Shown: positions 9,587 through 20,693 of the stretch, in pieces | How positions within the stretch are numbered: the first letter of the stretch is position 1 | Layout of the letters: the number at the start of each line of letters is the position of its first letter | DNA from: Ixodes scapularis | Taxonomy: Eukaryota > Arthropoda > Arachnida > Ixodida > Ixodidae | Assembly: GCF_016920785.2 (NCBI RefSeq) | Contig: NW_024609836.1 | Location: 7,558,406 to 7,622,405, forward strand | Reading direction: 5' to 3' | DNA length: 64,000 nucleotides | Notes under the pieces: generated by a model | What the model was told of the DNA's origin: nothing | The model's input: the letters and a program-made list of their open reading frames with translations, nothing else | The model's database searches: none | Position numbers and translations under genes: made by a program

Positions 9587-9768
9587 CTTGAAAATTCTCG
9601 GACAAGTGCGAAGTCAGTAACCTGTTGACAAAGTAGTTCAGGAACCCGTAGGGAACATATGCAAGGATGTCCTTCAAATGAGACGCAGGCAATAAATGTA
9701 GCTTCTCCACTTCCAAGTCGATCAACTTGTATTGTGTGAAGTCTGGGACGAATGTCGATGCTGCTTTT
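9587..9768 (-). CDS. Candidate host exon, unrecognised protein
   Basis: On the minus strand the acceptor TTGTTTCTTCTTAG precedes 9768 and the donor CAAG/GTACGA follows 9587. The 182 nt are open in one frame (one base, 60 codons, one base). They encode a non-repetitive segment including STFVPDFTQYKLIDLEVEKL and YVPYGFLNYFVNRLL. The upstream frame is closed by a TGA just before the acceptor, as expected for an intron. Its phases do not join directly to the exon at 8947-9108 or to the one at 10939-11140. Further exons, or different genes, must be assumed. Confidence 0.5.
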
Positions 9769-10236
9769 CTAAGAAGAAACAACGAAGTTTCCTTATGGCC
9801 AGATCACACAACAATATGCAGGAGCTGGCAGAAGTGTAGGTTGCATTTGTGCCACCAAAAATGTGACATGCCTATTGTTATAAGGTTCCACGTTTTCGGT
9901 TTCTATTTTTTTCAAATTCGGTATACTTTTTTGTTTTGTTTCCATTTGGAAATTGAATTTTCAATTTTTATCGGTGTATATTTTTTTAGACGAAAGCTTG
10001 CCTATATTTTCGGTGAGTATGTACTAACTATTTGCACTCTTTTCAATCAGGTTTGTCCGAAACGCAGCACATTCGGCCCAGATCTTTATTAATCGTCCCG
10101 CTGCAGCCCTTACAGATGTCACATACATAACCTTGGTTTCCACTTCTGTCAGGAGATTCTAAATTGAGAAATTCGAAGGCATAACGCTCGGCATTTTTCG
10201 TCCTTCACGTTTATAGGATTATAAAGCTTCTTTGAA

Positions 10237-10620
10237 CTAACCAGAGAGAAGCTTGACAGAGGGTGTTAAAACAGCTTTGGGCTTTTCCCGGCAATTAAAA
10301 CAAAATGGCGCCCCCCCCCCCCCCCCCCCGAAAAAAAAAAGTGAAATCAAACGGCTTGTTAAGCATTGAAAACGCTTCAAACTCGACCTTTCGAGGACGA
10401 CAGCAGCGAACTTGACACACAAAGACTTAGCCACGAAGGGGAACGCAGATAGCATCCACAGCAAACCCAAATACCCCCTAAACAGTGCTGTCCCGTAAAG
10501 CCCTCCGCTAACAGTACCCTTCGCGGTCGCGTATTTCAGGTAGTTGACTACTCGGTCACGTGCAATGACAGATCCCCTGCTTTTGGCGCGCCACACTTGT
10601 CTAAAATACTGGCCTTCTTC
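10237..10620 (-). other. Minus-strand open frame of unknown meaning with C-run
   Basis: A frame of about 110 codons includes YLKYATAKGTVSGGLYGT and a hydrophobic stretch, then runs into a poly(C)/poly(A) compound tract (about 10310-10340). The Gly-rich helix faintly recalls small mitochondrial cristae proteins, but I cannot support a family. It may be a retro-copy or a dispersed repeat. Confidence 0.2.
10310..10340 (+). repeat. Poly(C) then poly(A) tract
   Basis: About 20 C residues followed by G and ten A residues. Similar C-run/A-run pairs occur at 8472-8497. Confidence 0.75.
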
Positions 10621-10938
10621 GGTTTAAACCGAATTTCTGAAGATTAATTTGGCACACTTTTATACATATAATAGAAGCATATAAGAAGTTTCTCATAACT
10701 TTTTATACAATTTTATATTGTTTTATACGTTATTATACGGTTTTTGTATGATCGTATTTGATCACATGCGCTTAATGGACTAAAGATATTTTATAAAAAT
10801 AATATTTCTTTTTTAGGGGCAGTATCCTGCCGTGATTGTGTCTTGGGATTTGACTGCGTTGACGGGGCTGTTTCTTCCTGTGATGTACAGTGTTTACCAA
10901 CTGGCTCATTTGCTACCTTGGTATGAGTACACCCCTAC

Positions 10939-11140
10939 CTGACACTTCTTGAATTGGGCACAGTTGGCGATGGACGAGAGGATCATTTCTGCCGCGACAA
11001 ACACCAAATTGATGGCTGCACAGATGATGACCCTGCAGGCCAATCCGTGCCCGACCGCTACGAACGCAAAGGTCCCGGCACATCTCAGCAAGCCCCGGAG
11101 GAACGACCAGCGATCACCAACGTTCCCCTTGTGGACGTAC
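10939..11140 (-). CDS. Candidate host exon encoding hydrophobic segments
   Basis: The minus strand is open from a possible acceptor (GAAACAG before 11140, weak pyrimidine tract) to a strong donor (TGTCAG/GTAGGG after 10939). The 67 codons include RWSFLRGLLRCAGTFAFVAV and CRVIICAAINLVFVAAEMIL. These look like one or two transmembrane helices separated by HGLACR. A TGA lies just upstream of the acceptor. Orientation and hydrophobic style match the exon at 8947-9108, so all three could belong to one minus-strand membrane-protein gene. The plus strand next to it also shows an alternative exon-like segment (see rejected items). Confidence 0.4.
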
Positions 11141-11962
11141 CTGTTTCATATTTATAAACTGAATACCCTTCTAGACATAGCTTCCTTTATACTACAAATG
11201 CCTGCCCAATTTCTGGCCTCTTCATGCTTTGGCGCCATAGGCCTGCTTTACATAATCACCGCCAGGGCCGCAAACTCCCTATACAATGAAGACGATGATT
11301 ATCTGTTACGCAGTGCTACTACCGCCAACGTACGTAATTCCAATACTTAGGAACGCATATTTTATAGCGGGTGAGCAGCAACATATTGTAGAACATGAAC
11401 GCTCGCGCCGTAAAGACTGTTGTGCAGGACGAAGGCTCACGCCGCAAAGAGTGCCGTGCAAACAGTGGGTGTGTGAAGGAATGGACGCCATTAGAGCTTG
11501 ACGACGGAACCTGACGAAACCTGGCCTTCAAATTACCTTCTGCCATAACATTATGTTGTTTACAAAAGTGAATAAACGTAAGGGACAGTACGTATTGCCC
11601 AACACGAATCAAAAACCCGACGGACGAGCAGGGGGTGAACTTTCACAATGTCGAAACAGCGAACGCAGACAGTTTTTATTGCTGCGGTCAAGGACCAGGC
11701 TAAGAGCAGGTGAAGAGCAAGCGGAACGGTCCGGGTCCTCTGTGGTTACAATCGCTTCAAAGTCCCCAAAGCAGTGTGGACAGTGTTGGCTCCGAGAGGG
11801 CTCACGTTTCGTAATGACGTATTGCGCCTGTAGTCAGACACCCGCCACTACCTCGAGCTGAGAGAGTCCTGGGGAAGTCAGCCACTCTAACGTTACCGAA
11901 ATATGCCGTGAAAGGGTATAAGGTCTCATAATGTGGATGCTTGGGCAAGTTGGTAATTCATG
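11141..11962. other. Gene-free interval
   Basis: Short open frames overlap on both strands, but none has splice signals plus a recognisable domain. No repeat boundary could be placed. Confidence 0.35.
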
Positions 11963-12068
11963 CTTGGATGGAACAGCGCGGATGAACAGTTGAAAGTCAG
12001 CGTTGCGAGTCTGTTTGCTTCTTCTGTGCATGTGAGTGTGACTGTTCATCCGCGCTGTTCTATCCAAG
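11963..12068. repeat. Long inverted repeat (28-bp stem, 50-nt loop)
   Basis: The left arm 11963-11990 (CTTGGATGG to GATGAACAGT) and the right arm 12041-12068 (ACTGTTCATC to ATCCAAG) are reverse complements with one mismatch. The loop contains no coding feature. Such an arm pair could be a miniature inverted-repeat element or a transcribed hairpin. Confidence 0.85.
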
Positions 12069-13690
12069 TATAAGGTCTGATCCAGCTTTGACGACAAGAA
12101 GGCCCGAACCGACCTGGGCTTTGAGAAAAGCTCAAACGAGCTTCAAGAGAGGCCTGTTTATATAGGCCTTTCTTAATGTTCGTTACAAAAAGGTGACTGC
12201 TCAAAACCAATTGGAGTAGCAAAATTTAGAATTTGGGACGCAGTCTTTTCTCAAAATGGGCTAAAGTCACTTTTTATGGTTCCGGATGTTGCTTGGGGTC
12301 TCGGGACATGAGAGTCTCGGCACCCCCTTTTGCGAGTTTACATAAAACGCGGAAAAAAAGTGTGAAAAAAACACCTAAATGTGACCCACATCTATGAAGT
12401 TAAATGCCCAAAATACCAGCAAAAATGCAAGAACGCAGGAGAGAGGCTGAGTCACTTTGTTCACGTCGTTTACGTTTTCTGTCTTGTATGGGGAAGTGGC
12501 GCATTCTCCTGTTGATACCTGGCAGCCAACTAGTGGGCAGGCATTATCAGTATAAACGAGGCTATGGTCTAGATAAAGAGGTACTACTGAACGTACACAA
12601 ACTTTGGTAAAAACACTGAAAATAACCGAAAATAAAGCCTACTATAGTTCAATCCCCACTATCGAGAAAGTAACACGATCCATTGTTCCAATGACTTTTC
12701 TAGGATTGTGAATTCTACTCCACTCATTTCCATTATTTAATTAGACATACAGCACCAAAGCCCCCCCCCCTCCCTTATTGACTTAAGGAATGTAAGTTGA
12801 TGGCTTAGTTGGTGAAGCATCTCAAAAAAGAGTTGACCCGTAAAACAGGGATTTGTAGAGGACTGTTCAGGACAAAAATATGTCTTTAGTTGTTTATAGA
12901 GTGGCAGTTTAGTCTGCCAAATATGGAGACTTCGTTAAACACTGTAGATGAGAAATTTTAGCGAGTGCAGCAGGACTGCTGGCCTGGGATCTTCAACGTG
13001 CATCACGCTGTAGTGATACACGACCGTACGCCCGTACTGTGCTGTTCCAGATCGAAGCGGGCAGTGTGCTCCGAACTAGCGTGCGCTAGCCCACTCGGCC
13101 AACGATGCCCCTGGACAGGACAAGCGCTACCTTCAACTGACGTTACAACGAAATAATTGAGAAAGAAAATGCAAAGATTACAAACTAAAACTGAAAAAGA
13201 CGAAATATTTGAAATGTGAAATTATCAAAATGTAGCTGGAGGTTTTATAAAGAGGTATTTCGAAATATTAGTTAACAAACAAATAAAAAATGAAACCGAA
13301 AATAACGAAGAAATACTAAAAAGCAAAAACAAAAAACACGTTTAGAAAAAGAAAAACATATACAAGCTTGATCTTGCTGGCAGACTGGCAAGCACAGAAA
13401 ATTTCAAATTCATTCCGGGGAAGAGGAGAAGGGCGTTCACTAATAATTTGAGATCGAGCGTCAATCAAAGAAGACACAAAATACAATCGACAAACACACC
13501 GCCGTCCTTCGCCACTCCTCCAGGATTTTATTTATTTAAAACCAAACATTCTGATCTTTGAAATAAAAGATGTTGTATTTAGCTTGTATAACGAACAACA
13601 AATAAAACGTAGAACCTAAAAAAAAATAATAATAAGGTACTTGACCCACTGCGTATCCAACACCCATTTACTATATAAATTGCCTAAACC
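12069..13690. other. Gene-free AT-rich interval
   Basis: No supported gene. It holds a C-run with CCCTCCC at about 12765-12780, A-rich stretches at 13160-13330, and a plus-strand frame at about 12965-13156 (segment WPGIFNVHHAVVIHDRTP) without domain or splice support. Confidence 0.4.
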
Positions 13691-13699
13691 CCGATACAT

Positions 13700-14020
13700 T
13701 ATTGAACAATGCGGCGGAACAGGGGCTTCCCGCTTCCGGAAACTCGATCGTGCGGTAATCGGCGCGAGCGAGCACGCTCAGAAGATAAGATCTTCCTCCC
13801 CAGAGTGCCGGCGAGCTTTGTCACGGTCGTCGTGACCCCCCACCGGGCAAGGGTGCCGCCGCCTCCTGGGGGATCGAGTTCACTCACTGCGAGACAGAGA
13901 GCGAGGCCTAATGCACCTTTCGCTAAATTACACGGACATTGAGGAGAATGCTGGGAACGTGGCTACACGGGCCCTGCGCGCGCTTGCCGTTCCTATATAA
14001 AAGATTCGAAGGAAAGAGCC
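13700..14020. promoter_or_regulatory. GC- and CpG-rich island with TATA-like box
   Basis: In otherwise AT-rich DNA, 13720-13990 is rich in CG dinucleotides (GCGCGAGCGAGCACGC, CCCTGCGCGCGCTTGCC). It ends with CCTATATAAAAGATTCG at about 13996-14012. The TATA-like sequence works in either orientation (TATATAAAAG on plus, TTTTATATAGG on minus). A minus-strand promoter here would lie upstream of the candidate minus exons at 11.1, 9.7 and 9.0 kb, which is only suggestive. Confidence 0.25.
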
Positions 14021-15738
14021 GGAACGAGGCTTTTGTAAAACACACATGCAGAGGGCCCATTATTTTCACTTTTTTATTTTCAAACAGTTACTGCTGTATT
14101 TGCCAGCACTAGTAGTGCGTGTACATGCGTTCCCGACATTCTCTTTGATGTTTGGGTAATTCGGCAAAATAATTACTTCCTCTCACGAAGCGGGCGAAAA
14201 TATATAGTGTTCGCAAGAAATCGTCTGCCAGCGCGCGCGAAGAACGGGATTCGTGTTCTAAACGAAGTGTCATTCGCAGACAAAAAAACAAACAAAAAAA
14301 AACAAGAAAATATCATGCATTGTTTCCTAACAAGTTGAAAAAATAAAGTTGACCGTCTTCTACGAACAGAGTGCCGCAGCGAAATGAGGTCCGACGCGGG
14401 ATGAAATTCTAATTGTCTGCTCTTTCACGTTTCAATCGATCGACAACCTGCGCCTCGCAAATCTAAGGTTGTCCGCCTGCCGCATAGAGTCTGAAATTAA
14501 CCGGTGGCTATAGAAAGGCTCAAGGAAAACGCAATAAAAGCCACAAGACATCCCCCGTAATTTGTAAGTTGGTGAGACGTTCTGACCGCAATATTTCGCG
14601 ATCGTGGACCTGCGAGCGGGACGAACATTTGTCATTGTTCAGTAATGGGCGCCCAGCAAAAATCTTTGGCGCCACGCACAATCAGCGGCCGAGAAAGCTC
14701 TTGCTCTCACATCGAGTAAAGTCGGACCCGTCGGCTAGAGAAGACGCCGATTGGGGGGTTAGTCCGATACCAAGAATGTTTTTTTGTTTTTTTAGATCTT
14801 AGAAATGTTTAGCGCCTACAAATAATGAACATAACTTCAAACCTGGTATTAATATACTGTCCCTCTCCTTTACTGTTCTCTTTCCCTCACTTGCTTTTTT
14901 TTTGTGTGTGTCCTTGGTGTTTGCGCTTTTGACGCTCGATCCAAGCCAGACTACATGTTTTTGACCCGCAGTGGAATAGGACGGTAATCTGCACCCATCT
15001 GGCCATCATAGATAGCTCTGGAGCATAAACAATATGTGGCGGTTGTCTGTCTCAAGCCTTTACTTATTAAGAATAAGAGTTTTAGTGGTGAGAATGCGAC
15101 ACAACAGAAACTGTAGCGTAGGTAATAAATATTGCAGAGTCACTCGCTATCATTACAGATGCGTCGCTACTAAAAGTGCCGGTTGCAGTGATGAGTCTGA
15201 TCAAATTGCACACACGTTTGTGCATGGAGGTACAGGATTACCGCCGTAGATTGATTTCGTGACATTCATCCTATTTGTAAGTTGTTCAATGATGACAAAC
15301 AAGACAGGTGTGAAACCAGCATGTCCATTCAGATCCGGAATTCAAAAGAGGAAATTTGAATTTGAGCGCGATTTATAAGCGCATTATAGCGCCCCGACGT
15401 GACGCTACTCAGAAGCAAAAGAACATTCACAATCGAATTGAGGTGAACAGGTGGCGAGATCTGGTGTGAATATTCGCAACACTAGACCACACTTCGAATT
15501 TAGTGCTGCATCTATTAATCAGGGTGCACCAGATTCCACAGGAGCGACAGCTTTTGTAGTCATGCCGTCGTGCAGCTGCCTTTCCTGTAACCTTTAGTTC
15601 TAAAGAGTTCTGCTATTTAAGCATTTGCTGCCATGGCAATAATTAGTAATAAAATTCAATTATAATCCTAGCTTATGGCTTTCCTTGCCCATTAAATTCT
15701 TAATTACATAATATCATGAAGTATAAGAACCTGTAAAG
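14021..15738. other. Gene-free interval
   Basis: No convincing ORF, RNA gene or transposon terminus. There is an A-rich stretch (14280-14310). Confidence 0.4.
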
Positions 15739-16068
15739 ACAACTTTCACTTTACACTGCATATCTTAAATGGGTGGTAAGAGCTTTGGCCTTTAAGATCA
15801 AAGGCAGCCAAAAAAGTAGATGCAATAGTCAACAAAAACGACCAGTGGTAGTCACAAGCATGCACATTTTTTTCGCATAATTTAAAAAGAGTGAAAAATA
15901 GTTACGTTGTTCTAGTGGTATTTTCGGCTCCCCAAAAATGGCTCAGACTTGCTCAAAGGTTTCATCAAAATCCGACAACTTGTCCTTCGCACTGCACATC
16001 TCAAATGAAGGGGTTCTCAAATATCAAGGTAGACCTTGATATCAAATATCGAGGTAGCCAAAAAGCTT
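15739..16068 (+). repeat. Diverged direct repeat pair
   Basis: The segment at about 15739-15822 (GACAACTTTCACTTTACACTGC to GGCAGCCAAAAAAGT) is matched at about 15975-16064 (GACAACTTGTCCTTCGCACTGC to GGTAGCCAAAAAGC), with the same order of AAATG(A/G)G, a TCAA-rich middle and AGCCAAAAA. The 236-bp offset suggests an old tandem duplication or two copies of one repeat. Confidence 0.45.
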
Positions 16069-17097
16069 CCTTTTGTACCTTTTGGCGCTGTTTTATCTCA
16101 TTCAATTGATTGTTTGTTGTTTTCTGCGTTCACAGGACACGACGTTCGCTGTGCGTCAACGATCTGCGCGATATGAAATGTTTAGAAAGAAAACGCCTTT
16201 GCGGTTTTAGCAGGTAATCACCTTCTCTCATCGTGTCGCATTTTTTTTTTTTGAACGTATAACATGTTTTTGATAAATTATTGCACAAGCTAAGGTTTGT
16301 ATTGTTTTTCGTAACTCATTTAACTTTGCTCTCTGGGAGCCATAATCAAGCTGGGAATCATGCTGAAAAACCGTCCGTTTTGAGAATGAAGATATCCAAG
16401 GCAGCAAGATTTCTAAAAAACAGTGTTAATTTGTGGCTCAGTTGGAGGTTGATGCTTCAAAAGGGCATTACTATGTCTTTCCTTTTACTTTGGCTGATTT
16501 GAAATTGTAAAAAGGGGCCGACGTTCAGTAGTTCTGCTACTGGGGATGTCAATGATGAAATGAATGAGAATCATTAAACATTTGATGTGTTTGTTGTCTT
16601 TTAAGGTAACGCGAGCATAGGTTACTTCACTTTTATTTTATCTGGCATCAACTCTATTTAAAACACATACATTTGATACAATAAATGTTCGTTTGTCATT
16701 AGTCATATTAGCCATCAATAAAGAAAGTTTCTGCCAAAGACTTCAAAACTCTGCTGAAAAATGTGGCCATTATTGGCGCAGTTTCAGTTTATCCTGCTTA
16801 TCATAATTAAAAAATCGGGGCTAATTATAAGTTACAAGATTAGAAAATATAGGCTAATAATAAATAACAACATTTAAAAAAATGATCTATCAATGGTTAC
16901 CAATTTTTCGGAAAAACTGGTTTTTAACTGGATAACCACAATGGAGAAATCTGTCATTGGATTAGAATATTGAAAAAGCCGGAATATATTTTGTAAACAT
17001 TCTTGCACTAAAATAGCCTATAATTGAATGCGAATATCAGAAATTGTTGCATAATATTTAATGAGACTATATAAAGTCGTAGAATGATGTTGGATAC
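16069..17097. other. Gene-free AT-rich interval
   Basis: No supported gene. The region is very AT-rich with short open frames only. Confidence 0.4.
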
Positions 17098-17229
17098 CCA
17101 TATCGAAAATCCTGGTGTATCATTCGATAGCAATATCGGAAATCTTGGCCTATCATTATACACCAACATTGAAACTCTTGGAGTGTTCTTGGTATTTAAT
17201 ATTGGACATTATGACTTAATATTGGACAA
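17098..17229 (+). repeat. Degenerate 33-bp tandem repeat (4 units)
   Basis: Units begin at 17098, 17131, 17164 and 17197, with the head pattern (C/T)NA(T/C)AT(C/T)G(A/G) and a shared (A/T)CTTGG block. A plus frame through it reads as 11-residue repeats (HIENPGVSFDS, NIGNLGLSLYT, NIETLGVFLVF), which probably just reflects the 33-bp period. AATATTGG palindromes continue downstream to about 17390. Confidence 0.55.
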
Positions 17230-17458
17230 ATGGGTAAATCTAAATATCATTATTCGAATAATAAAGGCAGTAACCCTGGATTGTCATGGGCCCAATATCG
17301 AAAAGTTCATTGGCCCAACGTTGGAGCGGGTTGCGCTTCAATATTGGCTCTAATATTGGAATCCGATCAATATAATATTTTGTCAAAGTTGGGCTAACAC
17401 TGGTGGGCTGCCTGCTTACTGGCACCAGTGGGACTGAAGTATTCTTAATACCAGTGAC

Positions 17459-18565
17459 TAGAGCCCCTCGCGGATACCCGTTTGATCGCCCGCATTCAAT
17501 CTGCATCTGCAGACTATGTATCTGCATCGGAATGGTATCCGCAAAATTCAAAACCGCATGCGACTCGCAATCCGCGCATCCATGTTACATGACTACATAA
17601 AGTGTGAGTTTAAAAAGTTGGCATATGCTACTTCATACGCCGTTTGCTTATTTTTATACAATAACTCTTCTAGTCAAAATACGGTGAAAGTCATTTTATC
17701 GCATTTGCATCCTAAATTATCATCCTTCCAGAGACACGTCGTGTCGCTGGAAAGATGATCAAATTGCTAGATCGTCCTGGGAGTCTGCGTCATTCTGCCC
17801 AAGAAATGCGCTCAAACTAAAAAAAAAATCATAATTTTTTGAACACGCAATTCAGCAAGCGAATATTTTCTAAAGATAAAAATTATTAAATGACACACTA
17901 ATTGCAATGTACCACTTTATTTAAGCCAAACAACCAAAAAGTGGAAAATTAAAGGCGGTCACTCACCGCAGAAAAGTACTATCGGTTTCAATGCTAAACA
18001 CGACATCGAACTGCGTGTTAAAAATCGCGTACTTATACTTATCAACAACTAGCCAACTGTCGCAAAAAGAAAAAAGACACAAACAACCTTTTTCTTGTCC
18101 ATGAAGCTTCTTCTACGTGGTTTCCTTTGCAATGACGGCTTTCCTTTTCCTGTCCAAAAAAGATCACGCATTCCTAGAACTATTTATGCCCCTTTATATA
18201 TTTATTACGTTTTCTATGGACAGCCTTTTTGGCGATTTAGCATGATCTAAAGCGATCTTCGGTAACAATCAGGTTTTTCTTGGCGTAAAAAACAATTTTC
18301 TCCCCGATTGGCTCTTTTTCCCTTACAGTAATATGCTTACGCGAAACATTTGATAACGCAATTTATAGTATTGGTTATGTACTCACTCTACACTCTGAGG
18401 TAGCATACGTTTGCGGGCCGCCTCAGCAAAAATGTAGATCAGGACTCGCGAATATCCGCATCCGCAGCCCCTATCGGCATCTGCTCCGCAATTCTCCAAA
18501 TCTGATTATTTTTATCCGCATATCCGCCACTTGACTGTGGGTATCCGTGGATATGCAGGGCTCTA
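17459..18565. mobile_element. Non-autonomous hAT-like element (candidate)
   Basis: The left end TAGAGCCCCTCGCGGATACCC (21 bases, of which TAGAGCCC and GGATACCC match) is mirrored by the right end GGGTATCCGTGGATATGCAG then GGCTCTA at 18540-18565. Both subterminal regions carry repeated ATCCGC motifs (17465-17580 and 18445-18545), typical of transposase-binding repeats. Flanking octamers CCAGTGAC and CCAGCAAT agree at five of eight positions, compatible with a decayed 8-bp duplication. No transposase frame lies inside. Confidence 0.45.
17719..17759. repeat. Near-perfect hairpin (19-bp arms, 3-nt loop)
   Basis: ATCATCCTTCCAGAGACAC, GTC, then GTGTCGCTGGAAAGATGAT: 17 of 19 positions pair. It lies inside the hAT-like candidate. 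Confidence 0.85.
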
Positions 18566-19219
18566 CCAGCAATCTATAGGGGTCGCCACTATCGACCAAT
18601 ATGGCGCTGGAAAACAGGACGCGCTGCGCCATGTCCCAGATCAAAGTAAAACGCTCGAGTTCGGGTCAGCACAAAATGGTTTGACCCGATTTTTATCTAT
18701 TACGTTCCAAACCGGCGGAGGTGTGCTGGCGTAAGCGAGCTTCCACAGGCTTGGCCACCTTAGGGGAAGTGATGGTGGGACTACCTTCTGTCCTATCACA
18801 CTGATGAACTTTTATAAACGCACAATATTGGGGTCACGCGGTTGCGTAGGCTGTGTTTCGAGCGACCTTGACAACACGTTGATACGAGGGTAACGACCGA
18901 GTCACCTGGACAACTGTCCGCCCTACACAACATTGGAAGCAATGCAAGGCACATTGAATTCCTTAGGCAATTGTGAGCCATCGTTTTTTATGTAGCCCTG
19001 TCCTTGCTACCGTCTTTTTTTCTGCCGTCTTCCTTACTTTCAACCAAGCCAATGCAACCTCCCTCGCTTTTCTACGGCTGCAATCGCGCCAGCCGCCAAA
19101 ACATGCAATCACTGAAGACACACGACAAGAGCAGAAATCGCGTAAAGACCTGGGAAAATGCTGCATGTCGCAGCTTTTTTCCCCGGTCCCCTACTGTCAG
19201 ACTTTTTGAAGGAAAATAA
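18566..19219. other. Gene-free interval before the LINE chain
   Basis: No supported gene. Overlapping open frames at 18960-19210 lack motifs. Confidence 0.4.
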
Positions 19220-20285
19220 CCACCACCACCACTATTACTCGTAACGCCATGCAAAGGGAGTGGTGGAACGATAGAATGATATCCTGCAAATTGTGTTGCG
19301 GTAAATTCAGAGAGAACGAAATTGGTTTGCGTTAGAAATCCTTTAAAGGCACAATGATGGAATTCCACTTTCTTTTTTTGCACTGCAATGACTCTATCTT
19401 GCACCTGCTCGCCTGCTGAATATGTGAACTCTATTAAATACCTTGGCATGCTTTTGACAGTGACCTGTCCTTGAAAAGCCACTCAGCATATGTCTGCAGC
19501 AAGTTGAGAAGTGCCGCCTGTTCACTGTGCAATATTAAAGGCATTGTCCCTTTTACGATAAAACAAAAACTATTTCTCACACTCTCGCCTGCAGCATACT
19601 GAGATATGGTATAACAGTATATGCTTATTGTTCGATAAGCTGGCAACCCCGAGTAGATAGCTTACCAGAAGACATACAAAAAATGTTGCATATAACTCTT
19701 CCTTTGTACGCGGTTCAAATATTTTTTACGATCTTTCGTCTTCCTTTTTTTCACCCTCGCTTTGAGGAGACACTAGTGATGCCGCACTTTTTTAATCCAG
19801 AATTAAAAAAAAAACTTATGGTGAGCCAAGAGTTCTTAAAAAAGGCGTTACCCTTATAGTTTCTTGGTCTTCAACCCGATATGGTGAGGCGAGACGCCGA
19901 GTTTATGTCCCGATCATGTTTAATAATTTACCGGAAGAAATATTTTCTCTTCATTCGAAAATGGAATTAAAACAATACGGTGAGGCTGCTTTGACCATTT
20001 GCATACATTGCTAACCGTTGTGCTTTCAAGACTGAAAATAAGGTATAGCAAGTGCTTATGCTTGTGTTTATTTTACTGACAAGTATATGTGCAGTACTGA
20101 TGTTGCCTTGTGATGTACCCTGCGTTTATCCCATTACGTTTGGATACTTTCAGTGTTGGTAATCAATTTATGTTATTCATAGTCTAATTATTGTCGCTTC
20201 TACCGAATTTTCCAGGCACAGTCCTACACGTATTCTAGAGTTCAACAAGCCTGTTTCTTATTCTGTCACACTTCCTTTGACAATA
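19220..20285 (+). mobile_element. LINE A0: 5'-truncated, decayed family A copy
   Basis: Broken frames match the RT tail of family A in order: a counterpart of SKTKLVCFRNPLK near 19310, IKYLGM near 19435, LRYGITVYAYCS near 19600 and the end RYGEARRRVYVPIMFNNLPE near 19880-19935. It stops at about 20012 and is followed by a 3' UTR with AATAAA near 20282 and a degenerate TTA/TTAA tail. There are many frameshifts and stops, so it is an old copy. Confidence 0.65.
19230..20014 (+). pseudogene. ORF2 remnant (RT C-terminal part) of A0
   Basis: Only the region downstream of the catalytic YADD is present: the thumb and the C-terminal YVP-x5-LP block. Frames switch at least three times, so nothing functional could be made. 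Confidence 0.6.
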
Positions 20286-20335
20286 AATATTATTTTATTA
20301 ATATTATTATTTTTGTTATTAATATTATTCCTGGC
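20284..20335 (+). repeat. Degenerate (TTA)n tail of A0
   Basis: AATAAATATTATTTTATTAA-type sequence with interrupted ATT/TTA units. It is the first tail-to-head junction of the chain, with the 5' UTR of A1 beginning just after. Confidence 0.6.
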
Positions 20336-20693
20336 ATATATATAAGAAGAATAAACCGCGGGGTTCAGATGTTCCTTTGCGTCACTCCGAGAATTTAAAC
20401 AAGAAGCCCACGACTCACAAACCCTAATTTGACCCATGAGGGCTGCCCTAAGCGGCGTTTCTTCGCGAGCCCGAGGTGAGGGTCCCTTCTGTGGCTTTTA
20501 CTTGCCTCACTCCGACATCATTTAATCTTGATCAATCACCACCATGCCTCACCTAACTAACGCAGCATTTTCCAACTGACACCTTTTATTTTCACAAGTA
20601 AGCCTAAATCTGTACATTTTGCTTTTTTTTTTTTTTAGTCATAACCTTAGTGGTATTAACCTCCCTTTCTTTCCACGACTAGAATCGCCTATC

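Noticed and set aside
10400..10596. Small mitochondrial cristae protein (MIC13-like) exon
   Set aside because: Resemblance is limited to one Gly-rich helix; no supporting motif or splice pattern.
10817..10920. Plus-strand exon-like segment (acceptor ATTTCTTTTTTAG, donor TTG/GTATGAGT) with a Cys-rich or a hydrophobic reading frame
   Set aside because: It sits 19 bp from the minus-strand candidate exon and both of two frames are open, so orientation cannot be decided; no domain is recognisable. I listed the minus exon only, with low confidence.
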